Origin: WRDS01 sp964492775
GTDB taxonomy: Bacteria; Actinomycetota; Coriobacteriia; Anaerosomatales; PHET01
Assembly (NCBI GenBank): GCA_964492775.1
Contig: CAZBLH010000007.1
Coordinates: forward strand, 6,007 to 70,006
Direction of reading: 5' to 3'
DNA: 64,000 nucleotides
The translations under genes were made by a program, and so were the position numbers. How positions within the stretch are numbered: position 1 is the stretch's first letter; the number at the start of each line of letters is the position of its first letter. The notes beneath the pieces were generated by a model. It saw nothing but the letters and a program-made list of their open reading frames with translations. It did no database searches and was not told the DNA's origin. Of this stretch, positions 60,958 to 64,000 are shown one piece after another.

Positions 60958-62817
60958 TTATGCCGGCTCGTAGTAGAACAGCACGGTGCCGAACTCTACC
61001 GGCTCGGCGTTGGCGACCGCGATCTCGCGGATGACGCCGGCCTCCTCGGCGGTGATCTCGTTCATGAGCTTCATCGCCTCGACGATGCAGAGGGGCTGAC
61101 CGGGCTCCACCTTGTCGCCCACGGCGACGAAGGGTGCGGCACCCGGAGCGGGTGCGGCGTAGAAGGTGCCGACCATGGGCGCGGTCACCGTCTTCCACGT
61201 CGCGGGCCGAGCGCCTGCAGGGGCCGCGGCCGGCTCGGCGACGGCTGCCGCCGCGGGAGCCGCGGGTGCGGCAGCCACCGGCGCAGCAGCGACAGCTGCG
61301 GCTGCGACCGCGCTGGTGCGGCGCACGACCACGCGGCTGTCGCCTTCCTCCACGACGATCTCGGCGATGTCGGTGGTCTCCACCATCTTCACGAGCTCAC
61401 GGATCTGGTTGACGTCCACCGGGTCGTCCTCCCTTACGGTGTGGATCTCTTCACTCATCAGGAACACGGCCTTCTCGGCGCCGTCCTGGTGTGCGGTCAG
61501 GTACGTGCGCGCTTCGGCCGGGAACAGCGCGTACATCAGCACGTCTTCTTCGCTCTTGGCCAGATCGCCGATCTCAGCGGCCGCCTCGTCGAACGTGCCC
61601 GTTGCCATCGAACCGGGCCGAATGTCATCGGCAAGCGGCTTCTCGTCGCCGAGCACGCGCGCGACGATCTCGGGATCCATGGGGCCCGGCGCCTTGCCGT
61701 AGTACCCGCGGATGTAGTCCTTCATCTCGTTGGGCACGATAACCCAGCGCTTGCCCGTGAGAACGTTCATGACGGCCTGCGTGCCGACGATCTGCGAGAG
61801 CGGCGTCACGAGCGGCGGGTAGCCGACCTCGGCGCGCACCTTGGGGATCTCGGTGAGCACGTCTGGCAGGCGGTCAGTGGCCTTCTGGACCTCGAGCTGG
61901 CTGATGAGGTTGCTCATCATGCCGCCAGGCACCTGGTGGGAGAAGACCTCCATCTGCAGCAGCGAGGTGACGCCACGCATCAGGCCCTTGCGACGGCGGA
62001 CGTCCTCCCAGTACTCGGCGATCTCGAAGAGCAGGTCGAGGTCGATCCCGGTGTCGTACGGGCTCTCCTTGAGCGCGGCGACGATCATCTCGACGGCCGG
62101 CTGGCTGTTGCCGAACGCCAGCGCCACGACCGCGGTGTCCACGATGTCAGCGCCCGCCTCGGCAGCCTTGAGGTAGTTCATCGGGGCCATACCGCCGATG
62201 TAGTGGCAGTGCAGGTGGATCGGCAGCCCGATCTCGTCCTTGAGCGCGTGCACCATCTTCTCGGTGCGGAACGGCGTGAGCATGCCCGCCATGTCCTTGA
62301 TGCAAAGCGTGTCCGCGCCCATGTCCTTGAGCTTCTGCGCGTAGTCAAGGTAGCTGTCGAGCGTGTGCACGGGCGAGACGGTGTAGCTGATCGCGCCCTC
62401 GAAATGCGCGCCGACCTCTTTGACCGCAGCAGCGGCCGTCTCGACGTTGCGCGGGTCGTTCAGCGCGTCGAAGACGCGGAAGACGTCAATGCCGTTGCGC
62501 TTGGACGCCGCCACGAACCGCCGAACGATCTCGTCGGAGTAGTGGCGGTAGCCCACGAGGTTCTGGCCGCGCAGGAGCATCTGCAGCGGGGTGCGCGGGC
62601 AGTGCTGCTTGATGACGCGCAGGCGCTCCCACGGGTTCTCGTCCAGGAAGCGCAGGCAGGAGTCGAACGTGGCCCCGCCCCAGACCTCCATGGACCAGTA
62701 GCCGACCGCGTCCATCTTCGGCAGCACCGGCAGCATGTCGCCGATCTCCATGCGGGTGGCCCACAGGGACTGATGAGCGTCGCGAAGCGTCGTATCGGTG
62801 ATATTCACGGGTCGCAT
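60958..62817 (-). CDS. Pyruvate/oxaloacetate carboxyltransferase fused to an AccB-like biotin carrier
   Basis: The 619-residue protein starts with an HMGL-like carboxyltransferase domain (TDTTLRDAHQSLWATRMEIG, LCIKDMAGMLTP, LHCHYIGGMAPMNYLKAA) and then the conserved PYC/OADA domain. Residues of about 480-520 resemble the N-terminal helix of AccB (VNQIRELVKMVETTDIAEIV). An Ala/Pro linker and a biotinyl domain with VEAMKLMNEIT follow. PycB/OadA alone ends with a biotinyl domain, but the AccB-type helix suggests a fusion. Likely role: oxaloacetate formation with AccC. ATG at 62817 has AAGGGAGG upstream. Confidence 0.92.
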   Translation of the reverse strand: MRPVNITDTTLRDAHQSLWATRMEIGDMLPVLPKMDAVGYWSMEVWGGATFDSCLRFLDENPWERLRVIKQHCPRTPLQMLLRGQNLVGYRHYSDEIVRRFVAASKRNGIDVFRVFDALNDPRNVETAAAAVKEVGAHFEGAISYTVSPVHTLDSYLDYAQKLKDMGADTLCIKDMAGMLTPFRTEKMVHALKDEIGLPIHLHCHYIGGMAPMNYLKAAEAGADIVDTAVVALAFGNSQPAVEMIVAALKESPYDTGIDLDLLFEIAEYWEDVRRRKGLMRGVTSLLQMEVFSHQVPGGMMSNLISQLEVQKATDRLPDVLTEIPKVRAEVGYPPLVTPLSQIVGTQAVMNVLTGKRWVIVPNEMKDYIRGYYGKAPGPMDPEIVARVLGDEKPLADDIRPGSMATGTFDEAAAEIGDLAKSEEDVLMYALFPAEARTYLTAHQDGAEKAVFLMSEEIHTVREDDPVDVNQIRELVKMVETTDIAEIVVEEGDSRVVVRRTSAVAAAAVAAAPVAAAPAAPAAAAVAEPAAAPAGARPATWKTVTAPMVGTFYAAPAPGAAPFVAVGDKVEPGQPLCIVEAMKLMNEITAEEAGVIREIAVANAEPVEFGTVLFYYEPA

Positions 62818-62929
62818 CGTCGACCTCCCTTACGTCGCGGTGGGCAGGAAGCGTACGGCGGCGCCGTCCGTCCCGATCGGAAGGTAGCCCAAAGGAGCCG
62901 AGCACCTCGAAACGGACATTAGTCGTGCA

Positions 62930-62935
62930 ATTATA
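62930..62935 (-). promoter_or_regulatory. -10 element of the carboxylase/accC operon
   Basis: A perfect TATAAT lies 112 bases upstream of the carboxyltransferase start on the minus strand, with a weak -35. A 5'UTR of about 105 bases follows; I see no recognised riboswitch in it. Confidence 0.55.
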
Positions 62936-62972
62936 CAGGAGTGCGCGAAGACCCGCTCGTCCGATTTGAGCG

Positions 62973-63158
62973 TTGCAAGCAAATCTTGCGCCGAGCTCGA
63001 GGTCACCCACGTGGAGACCCGCTCGCGTGGAAGACCTGTGGGAGAAGTACTCCGCCGTAGGCTGCATCGGTGAAGATGACTTCGTGGCCTATTTTGCTAG
63101 TCAGGGGAAGCTCGCGGCTTGTTTCCGTCGAACAGGAGGGGTGGTGATTGTAGAGTGA
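62973..63158 (+). CDS. Small ORF of unknown status
   Basis: A 61-codon frame opens at TTG 62973 or GTG 63027. The second half reads VEDLWEKYSAVGCIGEDDFV, then AYFASQGKLAACFRR. It looks coding-like and reminded me weakly of ASCH/DUF365-type fragments, but I cannot support a family. It has no good ribosome site. It may be a remnant of a longer gene. The stop overlaps the next small ORF as GTGA. Confidence 0.3.
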   Translation: MQANLAPSSRSPTWRPARVEDLWEKYSAVGCIGEDDFVAYFASQGKLAACFRRTGGVVIVE

Positions 63159-63301
63159 AGAAGGCGATTGTACTCCTGCTGCTCATGTTCGTAATAGCAT
63201 CCCTTAGTATCGGTTCATGGCTGGGGGCTATGGCCGGTTCTGCTGGAATCGTCTGGACGCTGGCATCTATGAGCGTGGACGAGGACAACGGGAAGTTGTG
63301 A
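63155..63301 (+). CDS. Small hydrophobic protein (48 residues), putative
   Basis: GTG at 63155 opens a 48-codon frame (VKKAIVLLLLMFVIASLSIG, then SWLGAMAGSAGIVWTLASMS) that forms one or two membrane segments with an acidic end. AGGAGGGG lies about 17 bases before the start, farther than ideal; the alternative TTG at 63119 extends it. The local base composition is less GC-rich than the neighbours. No family recognised. Confidence 0.45.
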   Translation: MKKAIVLLLLMFVIASLSIGSWLGAMAGSAGIVWTLASMSVDEDNGKL

Positions 63302-63368
63302 GTTACGGACGGTGATACCCGTAGACTATGGAATGTGACAGCAAACACGGATAGCCACAGGGGGATAA

Positions 63369-63485
63369 ATGGCAATACCGATTGTTCGTCCCGCTAAGTC
63401 AGAAATCTCAATCCCCGCAACGAATTCACCTCCGTGTCTGGAGTGTCGGCACTGCAAGGTAGCTCTCGTGCCTAGACGCGGGTGA
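63369..63485 (+). CDS. Small ORF with CxxCxxC motif (38 residues), putative
   Basis: ATG at 63369 follows GGGGAT and opens a 38-codon frame ending in PPCLECRHCKVALVPRRG, with three Cys spaced two apart. The last 14 bases overlap the convergent efp 3' end. It may be a zinc- or iron-binding mini-protein or the fragment of a larger gene. Low confidence. Confidence 0.3.
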   Translation: MAIPIVRPAKSEISIPATNSPPCLECRHCKVALVPRRG

Positions 63486-64000
63486 TGTAGCGCCCGTCCC
63501 GCGTGTCGATCTTGAGCTTGTCGCCGGTGTTCACGAACATCGGGACCTGCACGACCGCACCCGTCTCGAGTGTGGCAGGCTTGGTGCCGCCCTGCACGGT
63601 GTCGCCCTTGAAGCCGGGGTCGGTCTCGGTGACCTCAAGCTCGACGAACATCGGAGGCTCGACGCCCATGTACTCGCCGTCGGCGGTGAGCACAGTGACC
63701 TCTTCGTTTTCCTTGAGCCACTTCGCGGCCTCGCCCACGAACCCGGCGTCGAGCTCGATCTGCTCGTAGGTCGAGCTGTCCATGAAGTGGTAGGAGGCGC
63801 CGTCGTTGTAGAGGTACTGCAGGGTCTTGGTCTCGACACGCACGTCGTCGAACTTCTCGCCCGCGCGGAAGGTGTAGTCCACGACGCGGCCGGACTGCAG
63901 CTCATTGAGCTTGGTGCGCACGACAGCGCCACCCTTTCCCGGCTTGACGTGCTGTAACTCGTCGATGACCCAGCTCTTACCCTCGTGGACGATGCCCATT
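63472..64000 (-). CDS. efp: Translation elongation factor P (5' end beyond window)
   Basis: EF-P helps ribosomes pass proline stretches. The visible 175 residues start within the first beta strand (MGIVHEGKSWVIDELQHVKP) and include the tip loop KPGKGGAVVRTKL, where the Lys is the usual modified position. Next is the YLYNDGASYHFMDSSTYEQI segment and the C-terminal OB fold FVNTGDKLKIDTRDGRYITR. Family members start about 10-12 residues earlier, so the N-terminus is outside the window. Its place upstream of the acc genes matches B. subtilis. Confidence 0.96.
   Translation of the reverse strand, partial: MGIVHEGKSWVIDELQHVKPGKGGAVVRTKLNELQSGRVVDYTFRAGEKFDDVRVETKTLQYLYNDGASYHFMDSSTYEQIELDAGFVGEAAKWLKENEEVTVLTADGEYMGVEPPMFVELEVTETDPGFKGDTVQGGTKPATLETGAVVQVPMFVNTGDKLKIDTRDGRYITRV

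Noticed and set aside
60598..62922. 774-codon open frame on the plus strand
   Set aside because: It is antisense to accC and the carboxyltransferase, both with full motifs. Its translation is Arg/His/Leu-rich without domains, an effect of high GC.

Overview
The window is about 64 kb of high-GC bacterial chromosome. It is densely packed with housekeeping genes, almost all on the minus strand. Gene order points to a deep-branching actinomycetote, probably Coriobacteriia-like; this placement is inferred from gene content, not from a phylogeny. The run tlyA-nadK-recN-steA-steB-...-pyrG-...-xerD is the actinobacterial order. The runs pgeF-yggS-sepF-yggT-divIVA-ileS-traR-lspA-rluD-pyrR-pyrB and efp...accC-asp23-nusB-xseB-dxs-tlyA are shared with Firmicutes. 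I see no insertion sequence, prophage, CRISPR array, rRNA or tRNA.

Layout on the plus-strand coordinate. Positions 1-840 hold the start of pyrB, pyrR and a PyrR attenuator leader. Positions 841-9649 hold rluD, lspA, a TraR/DksA-type zinc-finger protein, ileS behind a T-box, yggU, divIVA, yggT, proC, sepF and yggS. Positions 9655-13918 hold phoU and pstBACS, a phosphate-uptake operon lodged between yggS and pgeF. pgeF (13894-14696) is broken by a 10-N assembly gap at 14121-14130. A plus-strand DUF4013 membrane protein follows. Positions 15900-32013 are a complete division and cell wall (dcw) cluster, transcribed from an MraZ-type promoter: mraZ, rsmH, ftsL-like, ftsI, murE, murF, mraY, murD, ftsW, murG, murC, murB, ftsQ, ftsZ. 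There is no ftsA; SepF is the likely membrane anchor for FtsZ.

Positions 32398-33664 carry a 45-residue membrane peptide and a DUF4349 protein on the plus strand. Positions 33668-38890 are a BMP-family (nucleoside-type) ABC importer. Next come xerD, alanine dehydrogenase, a DUF3866 protein, an M20 peptidase and pyrG. Positions 45289-53110 form an envelope locus: a MraY/WecA-superfamily membrane transferase, a 770-residue alkaline-phosphatase-fold/polytopic protein, a divergently transcribed MurJ-type flippase with a GT2 glycosyltransferase, and SteB and SteA. Positions 53111-62817 hold recN, nadK, tlyA, dxs, xseB, nusB, asp23, accC and a carboxyltransferase fused to an AccB-like biotin domain. 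The last kilobase has small plus-strand ORFs of unknown status and the 3' part of efp.

Most genes serve peptidoglycan precursor synthesis, septation, polar growth, pyrimidine supply and central carboxylation. The best candidate for an undescribed system is the Ste/MurJ/GT2/GT4-like/ALP-fold locus. The other main observations are cis-regulatory: a PyrR attenuator, a canonical transcription-terminating ileS T-box, 10-bp-phased MraZ boxes and a possible AUC start for murJ.
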